This document shows, piece after piece, positions 38,424-45,967 of a DNA stretch of 64,000 nucleotides. Every line of letters begins with the position of its first letter. The first letter of the stretch is position 1. The notes under the pieces were generated by a model. The model was not told the origin of the DNA. It searched no databases and worked only from the letters and a program-made list of their open reading frames with translations. This stretch comes from Legionella sp. PATHC032 (GTDB lineage: Bacteria; Pseudomonadota; Gammaproteobacteria; Legionellales; Legionellaceae): positions 615,001 through 679,000 of the forward strand of contig NZ_JAPHOV010000001.1 of the NCBI RefSeq assembly GCF_026191185.1, given 5' to 3'. Both the position numbers and the translations under genes were made by a program.

Positions 38424-39545
38424 ATGCCTTTACAACCATTCAAAACATCTAATTTACTGACTATGGGTGTCGAGCTGGAATTACAATTAATCAGTTTAAG
38501 TAATTTTGACTTGACTGCGGCCAGTCCTGATATATTGGAACTTTTAGGGCGCTCGTCTTTTCCTGGCAGTTTTACGCCGGAAATCACAGAAAGTATGTTA
38601 GAAATAGCGACAGATGTGCATGAAGAATATGATCAATTACTGAAACAACTGTTTCATATACGCGATACCCTGGTGACAGTCGGAGACCGATTAAATATTG
38701 GTATTTGTGGTGGGGGAACCCATCCATTTCAAATGTGGTCTGATCAGCGAATTTTTAATAAAACCAGATTTATAGAGGTCTCTGAATTATATGGCTATCT
38801 AACCAAGCAGTTTACTATTTTTGGACAACATATTCATATTGGTTGTGAGGATGGTAATCAAGCTCTTTTTTTACTTCATTCTTTAAATCGTTATATCCCT
38901 CATTTTATTGCATTGTCTGCTTCATCTCCCTTTGTTCAGAGTAAGGATACCTTATATAACTCTGCTCGATTGAACTCGGTGTTTGCCTTTCCATTAAGTG
39001 GGCGGGCTCCTTTTGTATTAAACTGGGATGAATTCTCACTTGGTTATTTCGAAAAAATGGAACACACGGGTATAGTGAAAAGCATGAAGGATTTTTATTG
39101 GGATTTAAGGCCTAAACCGGAATTTGGAACAATTGAAATGCGGGTCTGTGATAGCCCCCTTACGGTTGAGCGAGCAGCTGCTTTAGCGTGTTATATGCAA
39201 GCACTTTGCTGTTATTTACTGGAAAATAAAGAATCCTCTCCTCACGAGGATGATTATCTTGTGTACAATTACAATCGTTTTCAAGCCTGTCGATTTGGTC
39301 TGGATGGCACTCTGGTGCATCCCAAAACCTATGAGCAAATTTTGCTTCGAGAAGATATTTTAACCACACTACGTCGATTAAGGCCTTACGCTAATCAATT
39401 AAACAGTACTATGGCTTTGGAGCATATTTATGAAATCACTCACAAAGGCAGTGATGCCAGTTTTTTGAGAGAAATATATATAGAACATAGAACTCTTGAA
39501 AGTGTTGTCAATGAATCATTAAAGCAATTCAGGAATCCTAAGTAA
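38424..39545 (+). CDS. ybdK: YbdK-type glutamate-cysteine ligase family 2 / carboxylate-amine ligase
   Basis: 373 residues, the family length. ATP-grasp-like GCS2 motifs: TMGVELELQL, GGGTHPFQMW, QHIHIGC and EFGTIEMRVCDSPL. The YbdK group has weak glutamate-cysteine ligase activity, and its true substrate is unknown. A good AAGGAG precedes the ATG, inside the end of the antiporter gene. The operon with an antiporter hints at stress or pH adaptation. A terminator follows at once. Confidence 0.9.
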   Translation: MPLQPFKTSNLLTMGVELELQLISLSNFDLTAASPDILELLGRSSFPGSFTPEITESMLEIATDVHEEYDQLLKQLFHIRDTLVTVGDRLNIGICGGGTHPFQMWSDQRIFNKTRFIEVSELYGYLTKQFTIFGQHIHIGCEDGNQALFLLHSLNRYIPHFIALSASSPFVQSKDTLYNSARLNSVFAFPLSGRAPFVLNWDEFSLGYFEKMEHTGIVKSMKDFYWDLRPKPEFGTIEMRVCDSPLTVERAAALACYMQALCCYLLENKESSPHEDDYLVYNYNRFQACRFGLDGTLVHPKTYEQILLREDILTTLRRLRPYANQLNSTMALEHIYEITHKGSDASFLREIYIEHRTLESVVNESLKQFRNPK

Positions 39546-39568
39546 TTGACTAGGGTTGTAAAAAATCA

Positions 39569-39607
39569 AATAAGCTATTTTAGACTAAAAAATAGCTTAT
39601 TGTTTTT
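39569..39607. terminator. Bidirectional intrinsic terminator
   Basis: AATAAGCTATTTT (39569-39581) pairs perfectly with AAAATAGCTTATT (39589-39601) and is followed by GTTTTT; on the opposite strand an A/T-rich tail serves the convergent CoA-binding gene. Confidence 0.88.
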
Positions 39608-39609
39608 CC

Positions 39610-40011
39610 CTAACTCTCGTCATACCCCATGACAACCAATATACATGGTCCTCCGGAAATGACATTAATCTTGTGATCCAAACAATACTGAATGGCCAAG
39701 TCACTCTCTGCTCCTGGTTGCATCCATATGTGTTTAATGCCTTTTTTGACTGCTTCCTTGACGGTTTTTTCAGTGATGGGTGGAGGGGTGATAATGGAAA
39801 TACTGTGCACATCATCGGGCAAATCGTTTATAGAATGGATAACAGGCAAGCTTTCAATTACTGTTTCATGTGGATTTACAGGATAGACTTTTTTGCCATT
39901 CTGAAGATAGCATCGCAATACTTTATTGCCGTATTTTGATCTCTTAGAGGAGGCCCCAACTACAGCAAAAGCAGGAGATTTTAAGAATACTTCTATCTGT
40001 TGATTAATCAT
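39610..40011 (-). CDS. CoA-binding domain protein (YccU-like)
   Basis: 133 residues, the normal size of stand-alone CoA_binding proteins: VVGASSKRSKYGNKV Rossmann turn, YPVNPHE, and MQPGAES near the end. Binds CoA or a CoA derivative through this fold, and its precise role is unknown. Convergent with ybdK; its start is 49 bases from repeat copy B. Confidence 0.88.
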   Translation of the reverse strand: MINQQIEVFLKSPAFAVVGASSKRSKYGNKVLRCYLQNGKKVYPVNPHETVIESLPVIHSINDLPDDVHSISIITPPPITEKTVKEAVKKGIKHIWMQPGAESDLAIQYCLDHKINVISGGPCILVVMGYDES

Positions 40012-40059
40012 GGGTAAATGGACTCCTTTAAATGGTATTTCCAGTATCTCTCATTAAAC

Positions 40060-40182
40060 CAGGACTTATGAAACACCCCAATCTCTTTGTTAAAAAAGTT
40101 TTTAATTCGGTCATTTAGTTTATCTAAACTCCCTCATTAAAAACATTTTTTGCCTCGACCTTGGGGTTTTTCGTAAGTCCTG
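40060..40182 (+). repeat. Palindromic intergenic repeat, copy B
   Basis: The best-preserved of three copies. The ends CAGGACTTA...ACCCCAA and TTGGGGTTTTTCGTAAGTCCTG are inverted repeats over about 22 bases with few mismatches. An inner pair (AAAGTTTTTAAT / ATTAAAAACATTTTTT) extends the hairpin. The centre is AATTCGGTCATTTAGTTTATC. It lies between the CoA-binding gene and the MerR-QueF promoter. Confidence 0.88.
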
Positions 40183-40216
40183 TAAATATAGTTTATTTCA
40201 TTTTTTTAATAAAATG

Positions 40217-40247
40217 TTGACCCTCACGCAACGTGATAGATTATAAT
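40217..40247 (+). promoter_or_regulatory. MerR-type promoter with 19-bp spacer and operator dyad
   Basis: TTGACC (-35, 40217-40222) and TATAAT (-10, 40242-40247) are separated by 19 bases instead of 17. In the spacer lies a dyad, TCACG-CAA-CGTGA (40224-40236). Long spacers with a central dyad are the known signature of promoters remodelled by MerR activators. It precedes the MerR-QueF gene by 25 bases, so self-regulation is likely. Operator binding is an inference. Confidence 0.75.
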
Positions 40248-40271
40248 CATTTTGTTTTTTAGAGTTACAAA

Positions 40272-41522
40272 ATGAAATTTTATAAGATTAAAGAAATCAG
40301 CAAACTGACTTCATTAAGTATTCGTACCTTACAATATTATGATGAAATTAATTTACTAAAGCCATCAAAACGGTCAGAGTCGGATTATCGACTGTATTCA
40401 TCGGATGATTTATTACGCTTGCAGCAAATAACTACCCTGCGGTACCTGGGGTGTTCACTTGCTTCAATCAAAAAAATTATTCAGCATCCTGATTTTAATC
40501 TGAAAACTTCACTTGCTGTACAAGCCAAGGCTTTGGAGGAAAAGGCGGAGCAAATTCAAGAAGCGTCTTCTTTGTTAAACTATATTGCAGCGCAAATTGA
40601 GGCCAGGCAACCAATCAATTGGTATAGTACAGCGCAAATCATTACTATTTTGGAGGCATCAATAATGAATAAGGAACTTGAAAGTACTTATCAGAATATA
40701 GCGAATCAATCGGAGCTGGGACAAAGTTCGAACTATGATGACCATTACAATCCTAAAAGACTGTATCCTATCCCCAGAGCTCCTAAACGCCAGGAAATTA
40801 ATTTGGATCCCAACTCCATCACTTTCCATGGTTTTGATTGCTGGAATCATTATGAGGTGTCCTGGTTAAACTCCAAAGGTAAACCTGTTGTCGCTATGGC
40901 TCTTATTTCTTATGATTGTCATTCTCCATGCATTATTGAATCAAAATCATTAAAACTCTATTTTAACTCGTTGAATAACACAATTTTTCCTGATGTTGAA
41001 ACTGTTGTTCAAATTATCCGTAAAGATTTGAGTCACTGCATTGGCTCCGATGTGGTTGTTAATTTGTATCCTTTGTCGGAAATCGCTAATCAAACTATTT
41101 ATGCTGCATTCAGCGGTATTTGCCTGGATGGGCTTGATATTGAATGCTCTGTGTATCATGTGACCCCTGGTTTTCTTTCAACTTCACCTGAAATAGTTGA
41201 AGAAGTACTGTATTCTGATTTACTGAAGTCAAACTGCCTGGTCACTAATCAACCGGATTGGGGAAGCGTTCAAATTGCTTATAAAGGTAAAAAGATAAAT
41301 CATGAAGGTTTGCTTAAATACCTGATTTCATTCAGAAATCATAATGAATTTCATGAGCAGTGCATTGAACGCATATTTGCCGACATTATGCGATTTTGCC
41401 AACCTGAATCATTGACTGTTTATGGACGATATACAAGAAGAGGAGGCCTGGATATTAATCCCATCAGGTCAACAGAGCCTTGTGTTTTTGATGGGCGAAA
41501 CACTCGTTTAATACGTCAGTAA
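40272..41522 (+). CDS. queF: MerR-QueF fusion: MerR-type regulator joined to 7-cyano-7-deazaguanine reductase
   Basis: 416 residues in one open frame. Residues 1-70 are a MerR winged helix (YKIKEISKLTSLSIRTLQYY, then YRLYSSDDLLRLQQI), and 75-130 a dimerising coiled coil ending like a stand-alone MerR protein. Residues 132-416 are a full QueF of the long (E. coli) type. It carries the NADPH-contact ESKS (223-226), SNC with catalytic Cys322 and QPDWG with Asp329, HNEFHEQCIERIF and YTRRGGLDINP. QueF reduces preQ0 to preQ1 for tRNA queuosine. An internal start at Met132 has its own ribosome-binding site. Confidence 0.9.
   Translation: MKFYKIKEISKLTSLSIRTLQYYDEINLLKPSKRSESDYRLYSSDDLLRLQQITTLRYLGCSLASIKKIIQHPDFNLKTSLAVQAKALEEKAEQIQEASSLLNYIAAQIEARQPINWYSTAQIITILEASIMNKELESTYQNIANQSELGQSSNYDDHYNPKRLYPIPRAPKRQEINLDPNSITFHGFDCWNHYEVSWLNSKGKPVVAMALISYDCHSPCIIESKSLKLYFNSLNNTIFPDVETVVQIIRKDLSHCIGSDVVVNLYPLSEIANQTIYAAFSGICLDGLDIECSVYHVTPGFLSTSPEIVEEVLYSDLLKSNCLVTNQPDWGSVQIAYKGKKINHEGLLKYLISFRNHNEFHEQCIERIFADIMRFCQPESLTVYGRYTRRGGLDINPIRSTEPCVFDGRNTRLIRQ
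40651..40667 (+). promoter_or_regulatory. Internal ribosome-binding site and start for free QueF
   Basis: TGGAGG (40651-40656) lies eight bases before an in-frame ATG (40665-40667) that is the normal first Met of QueF. In another frame a TAA at 40663-40665 overlaps this ATG, as is common in translationally coupled gene pairs. Free QueF of 285 residues (E. coli: 282) may therefore be made as well as the fusion. Confidence 0.7.
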
Positions 41523-41571
41523 AGAGGTGGTTACCAATACAAGGAAATCTTCTGTTCGTAAATCATGAGGT

Positions 41572-42060
41572 ATGATTATCATGTCTGGAAAATATGCTAT
41601 TATCCAGGCACAAGAAGATAAACAGAACTTCAAGATGATTAATAAAGATATCGTTTTCATAGAAAATCCTACTGAAGACGATCACGGCGCAATCATTGAT
41701 GGTATCAATCATTACGCTTCGCAATGTGGTTTGCCAAGTACCGGGGGATATTTTTTTGCCATCTATGATACCTACCAGAGGCTCATTGCCGCTATATCAG
41801 GTTTTGACAATTTTGGACCCGCAGAAATTGGAGGATTATGGGTTGCAGAAGCTTATAGAAACCAAGGATATGGCAAGGCTTTAGTCCAAAAAGCTGAGGA
41901 ATGGGCAATGAAAAAGGGTTGTCAGGCTATGACTGTTTTTACCCTTAAGGATTGGCCAGTTTGCTCATGGTATCAAAAATTGGGATTTACAATAGAGTTT
42001 GAACGTCCTGGTCACAGGAATCATTTGACAGGGTGCTATCTTATAAAAAATATCAATTAA
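41572..42060 (+). CDS. GNAT family N-acetyltransferase
   Basis: 162 residues; another ATG three codons in is possible. Motif A is visible as GGLWVAEAYRNQGYGKALVQKAE (the Q/R-x-x-G-x-G/A acetyl-CoA loop), and the C-terminal WPVCSWYQKLGF follows the family. The substrate is unknown. It starts 49 bases after the MerR-QueF gene in the same direction and may be transcribed from the same promoter. Confidence 0.85.
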   Translation: MIIMSGKYAIIQAQEDKQNFKMINKDIVFIENPTEDDHGAIIDGINHYASQCGLPSTGGYFFAIYDTYQRLIAAISGFDNFGPAEIGGLWVAEAYRNQGYGKALVQKAEEWAMKKGCQAMTVFTLKDWPVCSWYQKLGFTIEFERPGHRNHLTGCYLIKNIN

Positions 42061-42306
42061 TCATGACAAACATTAGTTTATGTTTACAATTTAATAATTA
42101 ATTTTCAATACATTACATTTCTTCTATGCTAAGATTGCCTGGAAATTTGTACCAATTCAGGCATAAATCTTAAATTTAACTCCACAGATTTACTCATCGC
42201 TGTTCGGTTGGTCCATCGCTGAAATCCATAGATTAAAGAATAGAAACTTGGTTTTAAAGTTTATTTTGATTGATAGAAATCATGCATTAGGGAGGATTCA
42301 TTAAAT

Positions 42307-43398
42307 ATGAAGAAATATCATCAATTACTTATGGGAATTACTTTACTGTTGTTTTGTGTAAGCAATTATGCCGGTGATACAGGAGCAATTGAAAACAACG
42401 ACCTTTTCCGAGTTTTCATTCCTAATTTAAAACCAGGATATGAATTTTCTGCAACAGCTTTTTATCTGCAACCAGGAGCGAATAATTTAGGTTGGGGCGT
42501 GATTACTACAGTACTGCCAATACCATCGCCTAATTGGCAGGTCGTTACTTTTAATCCAGATTATCAAGTTGGGTTTAATGTGGGAGGGCGTTATGTATTT
42601 GCCAATTCTGGAAGCGATTTGCAATTAACCTGGTCTCATCTGCGTACCAATGATACTGATAATGTATTGGTGAATCCCTCATCGCAATGGATCTCTCCTT
42701 TTTCTCAGACTGGTACTCCTCCTACGCCTTCTGGCCAAATTACAGGAGTGGCTTTATTAAAGCTTGCACATGCCAGTCTTGATTTTAATTATGACGCAGT
42801 TAGTCTCGATGTTGGAAAATTTATTAACTTCGGTTCCAAATTACAGACAAGACTTTTTACAGGATTAAGTAGTGCCTGGATAAAGGAAGAGCTGATATCC
42901 ACTTTTCGGGGCTTCTCACTCCCTATACTTTCATTAAATAATACATCCACTTACAAAGGTGTCGGTCCGAGATTAGGATTCAATAATAGTTATAATATTT
43001 CTCATGGGTTAAATTTGGTTGGACAACTCGCCGGTTCGGTCTTGTATGGCAGAATGCAACCAGCTCAATACCAATTCACAGGAACTTCCCAGCAATTGAT
43101 TATCGCGGGAATCTTTGTGAATCGTGAGGGACTTGCTAATCCCAGTGTCAATCAACTGGTTCCAGCTCTGGATGCCAAAATTGGATTAAGTTACCTTTAC
43201 CCATTGAAACAAAATTGGGATTTGAATTTTGAAGCAGGCTATATGGGGGCTTTGTATTTTAATCCTTTATCCAGTTATGAAACAAATACCAATGTGATTG
43301 CTTTGGATACTGGTTCGTTGTCTACATCAAGCGCCAAACACACGCAAAGTAATTTTTCTGTAGGTGGTCCTTATATTACCGTCAGCTTAAGAACCTAA
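42307..43398 (+). CDS. Legionella pore-forming outer-membrane protein (Lpg1974-type)
   Basis: 363 residues. A signal peptide ends near CVSNYAG (residue about 22), and many alternating beta strands with aromatic ends follow, as in an outer-membrane barrel (GYEFSATAFYLQPGANNLGWG, VGFNVGGRYVF, GGPYITVSLRT at the C-terminus). Legionella genomes carry a family of such Lpg1974-like major outer-membrane proteins, and I place it there from recognition. A strong GGGAGG site precedes the ATG at 12 bases. Probably an ion/nutrient pore. Confidence 0.82.
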   Translation: MKKYHQLLMGITLLLFCVSNYAGDTGAIENNDLFRVFIPNLKPGYEFSATAFYLQPGANNLGWGVITTVLPIPSPNWQVVTFNPDYQVGFNVGGRYVFANSGSDLQLTWSHLRTNDTDNVLVNPSSQWISPFSQTGTPPTPSGQITGVALLKLAHASLDFNYDAVSLDVGKFINFGSKLQTRLFTGLSSAWIKEELISTFRGFSLPILSLNNTSTYKGVGPRLGFNNSYNISHGLNLVGQLAGSVLYGRMQPAQYQFTGTSQQLIIAGIFVNREGLANPSVNQLVPALDAKIGLSYLYPLKQNWDLNFEAGYMGALYFNPLSSYETNTNVIALDTGSLSTSSAKHTQSNFSVGGPYITVSLRT

Positions 43399-43415
43399 AC
43401 GCAATTGTTTCAGTA

Positions 43416-43478
43416 TCATGGCGTGATCTAACAAAATATTAAAAACTGGATTTCCAATTTATTGTTAGATCAGGTCAT
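43416..43478. terminator. Long imperfect inverted repeat between convergent genes
   Basis: TGATCTAACAA (43424-43434) pairs with TTGTTAGATCA (43462-43472), and ATCATG/CATGAT extend it to about 17 of 20 paired bases. It lies between the pore gene and tag; without a T-run it may be a factor-independent stop or a mobile-element remnant. Confidence 0.5.
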
Positions 43479-43524
43479 GATAGACAATTAGTTTTATGAG
43501 TATTCTCAGGAGTTCTTATTCTTC

Positions 43525-44097
43525 TTATTTGGCTCGAAAGCATGTGATGATGTGATCATTTACCATACCAATGGCTTGCATGTAAGCGTAGATGATGGTT
43601 GAGCCAACAAAGCTCATCCCTCGTTTTTTTAGATTTTTGGATAACGCATCTGATTCTTTGCTGGTTGCTGGTATTGCTTGTATGCTTTCAGGACGATTTA
43701 TGATAGGAGTCCCATCAACAAATTGCCAAACATAGGAATCAAATGATCCGTATTCTTGCTGAATAGACAGAAAAACCTTTGCATTTTTTCTGGTAGAAAA
43801 AATTTTAAGTCGGTTACGGATAATTTCAGGATTAGTTAGTAAGGCACTTAATTCATCATCGGTCATTTGAGCTACGGTTTGCGGGTTAAATTGTTTGAAA
43901 GCTCTCCGGTACCCATCGCGTTTTTTTAGTATAGTTTCCCAATTTAACCCCGCTTGAGCACCCTCCAGAATGAGCATCTCGAAATGTTTTTCATCATCAT
44001 GAACAGGAATTCCCCATTCAGTATCATGGTATAGTTCATAATGGGGTTTGTTTTGCCCTACCCATTCGCATCGGTTTAGAATGATATTTTGACTCAT
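43525..44097 (-). CDS. tag: DNA-3-methyladenine glycosylase I
   Basis: 190 residues. The Tag zinc site is intact: RCEWV (Cys), YHDTEWG (His), and DHIITC near the C-terminus (His, Cys). The base-binding segment LILEGAQAGLNW carries the catalytic Glu, and KKRGMSFVGSTIIYAYMQA is typical. It removes 3-methyladenine from DNA. A VOC gene lies upstream, and repeat copy C lies between them. Confidence 0.94.
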   Translation of the reverse strand: MSQNIILNRCEWVGQNKPHYELYHDTEWGIPVHDDEKHFEMLILEGAQAGLNWETILKKRDGYRRAFKQFNPQTVAQMTDDELSALLTNPEIIRNRLKIFSTRKNAKVFLSIQQEYGSFDSYVWQFVDGTPIINRPESIQAIPATSKESDALSKNLKKRGMSFVGSTIIYAYMQAIGMVNDHIITCFRAK

Positions 44098-44414
44098 AAC
44101 GTAATTTTTAATTTAGTCTAAGAATATTTAATCCTGGAAATGGTGGTATTTATAGCATTGGTCTACTATTCTTTTTAAACTATTCATTAAGTTGTATGAG
44201 TTGTCAAGTAATGAAGGTAATCAGAAAATAGTTTATTAACAGTATAAGACTTAAAAAAAACACCAATCTGATTGTTAAAAATGTTTTTAATTCAGCCATT
44301 TAGTTTATCTAAACTACTTCATTAAAAACATTTTTTTCCTCAACATTGGAGATTTGCATAAGTCCGAAGTATAAATAAAATTGTTCTAAAAAAACTAAAT
44401 TATAGGAGATTCTT
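44098..44414. other. Intergenic region with repeat copy C
   Basis: 317 bases holding repeat copy C (44245-44366) and otherwise AT-rich sequence. There must be promoters for tag (minus) and the VOC gene (plus), but no clear pair is seen; ATAGGAGATTC serves as the VOC ribosome-binding site. Confidence 0.4.
44245..44366 (+). repeat. Palindromic intergenic repeat, copy C
   Basis: About 122 bases, the most diverged copy. The ends TAAGACTTA...CACCAATC and GCATAAGTCC still pair in part, and the centre reads AATTCAGCCATTTAGTTTATC. Orientation is the same as in copies A and B. Confidence 0.78.
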
Positions 44415-44795
44415 ATGACACAAGCCGCGTTTGGAGAGTTTTGTTGGAATGAATTAGCCACTTCAGATGTTAAAAAAGCAAAGGATTTTTATGGCAAGGT
44501 CTTTGGTTGGCAATTTAGAGAGATTGAGTCAAAGGAAATGACCTACACTCTAATTCAATGCAATGATAAGGAAATAGCTGGCATATGGCAAATTCCCAAA
44601 GATCAACAAAGTCATATTCCTCCTCACTGGATGGCTTATATTTATGTCAAGGATGTATCAGAGGCTTTAAAAAAAGCAAAACAGCATGGTGCTCAGGAAG
44701 TGAAAGGAATAACCCAGGCTGGTGAAATGGGGCGTTTTGCTATTATAGTCGATCCGACTGGTGCACATGTTGCCCTATGGGAGTCCCTTGAATAA
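44415..44795 (+). CDS. VOC (glyoxalase/bleomycin-resistance fold) protein
   Basis: 126 residues with two beta-alpha-beta-beta-beta repeats: FCWNELATSDVKKAKDFYGKVFG in the first and VKDVSEALKKAKQHGAQEV in the second, ending PTGAHVALWE. Metal-binding residues are not obvious enough to predict an enzyme. Preceded by ATAGGAG. Substrate unknown. Confidence 0.88.
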   Translation: MTQAAFGEFCWNELATSDVKKAKDFYGKVFGWQFREIESKEMTYTLIQCNDKEIAGIWQIPKDQQSHIPPHWMAYIYVKDVSEALKKAKQHGAQEVKGITQAGEMGRFAIIVDPTGAHVALWESLE

Positions 44796-44901
44796 TACAA
44801 AATAGAATAGACAGGTTATGCAAGAGGTCTAATGTAGTTTGTAATTAATTCCTGGAGATTAAAAAATTGTAAAGGCCATTGGGTTTATTAGGGGAATGGT
44901 T

Positions 44902-45858
44902 TTATGAAAAGAGATTACTATTCATTTCCTGATCTCGGTCAGTTTTTGCAAGTTTGTCAGGAGCCTCTGTCAGGATTTTAGCCAATCCCCCATGTTTATT
45001 AATAATTTTCCCCAAACGACCATCAGAAAGCGCTTTTCTTTCTGATGGGTTTAGATTGCATTGTTCATGGCATTTGGGATCAAGAATTTTCTGTAATTTG
45101 CTTGCAGCAGTTAATTTGACTTGACGAGTTTTACGATTGAAATGATCAGTTCCAAGAATTAAATCCTGTATGAAATAAACGAAAGCCACTATGCCTAGAA
45201 AATTATAATGATAACTCCATTCATTTTTTCTTTTGTTAATATATTGAGTAAGTTCCTTAAGGATAGGGTGATCAGTATTCGCTTTGGACCGTTTAGGTGA
45301 AAAGATAGTCATTTGGGGAGGTGGATTTGTTTTTTCTGTTGTTTCCCCTTTTATAGGGGAGTTCAATTGATGTTTGACAAGTAACTCAGTTTGTTGACAA
45401 GGAGAATAACCTTGACGAGAAATTTGTTTAAAAACCCTATTACACATCTCATAAAGAGGATGATACTTGTTTTGATAACCTGTTTCTTTTGAATTCAGGT
45501 AATAGGAAGCGGCTTGGAACAAGGTCAAACTTGAGATGAATTTACGGTCATCAGGAAAACCACTCATCAGATCAGATAGAGGAATGCTCTTTAATTTTTC
45601 CTCTATGAGTTTTATTAACTCAAAATAGCGCTTGAACAGTACAGGATCTTTTAAATAATCACACGCTTCATTAAAATCTTTAATTCCATAGAGCTTGGCC
45701 GACGGGCTTTTGCCTAAATTTTCCAATTGAGGAAAAATATACCAAATCCAATGGCTTCTTTTTCTTCCTGCTTGTATTTCTATGAACGCTTGATCGTAGC
45801 CATAAGTATTACTATTTTGAGCATTGTGAAAACGGTCAAGTCTTTTATTTCCGGCCAT
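44902..45858 (-). CDS. DUF1810 protein with a second C-terminal domain; candidate effector
   Basis: 318 residues from the ATG at 45858 (AAGGA seven bases before; an earlier ORF start at 45894 lacks one). Residues about 5-145 are DUF1810: RFHNAQNSNTYGYDQAFIEI, SHWIWYIFPQLENLG. A variable linker is followed by a second domain (about 200-300, ELTQYINKRKNEW to DGRLGKIINKHGG), similar in character to C-terminal modules of other Legionella proteins (from memory). It sits beside sidA on the same strand. Function unknown; secretion is only a guess. Confidence 0.7.
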   Translation of the reverse strand: MAGNKRLDRFHNAQNSNTYGYDQAFIEIQAGRKRSHWIWYIFPQLENLGKSPSAKLYGIKDFNEACDYLKDPVLFKRYFELIKLIEEKLKSIPLSDLMSGFPDDRKFISSLTLFQAASYYLNSKETGYQNKYHPLYEMCNRVFKQISRQGYSPCQQTELLVKHQLNSPIKGETTEKTNPPPQMTIFSPKRSKANTDHPILKELTQYINKRKNEWSYHYNFLGIVAFVYFIQDLILGTDHFNRKTRQVKLTAASKLQKILDPKCHEQCNLNPSERKALSDGRLGKIINKHGGLAKILTEAPDKLAKTDRDQEMNSNLFS

Positions 45859-45967
45859 GGATTTTTCCTTAATTGAATTGATTTTTATATTCACTCACCA
45901 GGTATGGTGCATTAATTGTTTATTTATAAATCAATTATAACAAAGTTATAAAAAATAATGACATTTG

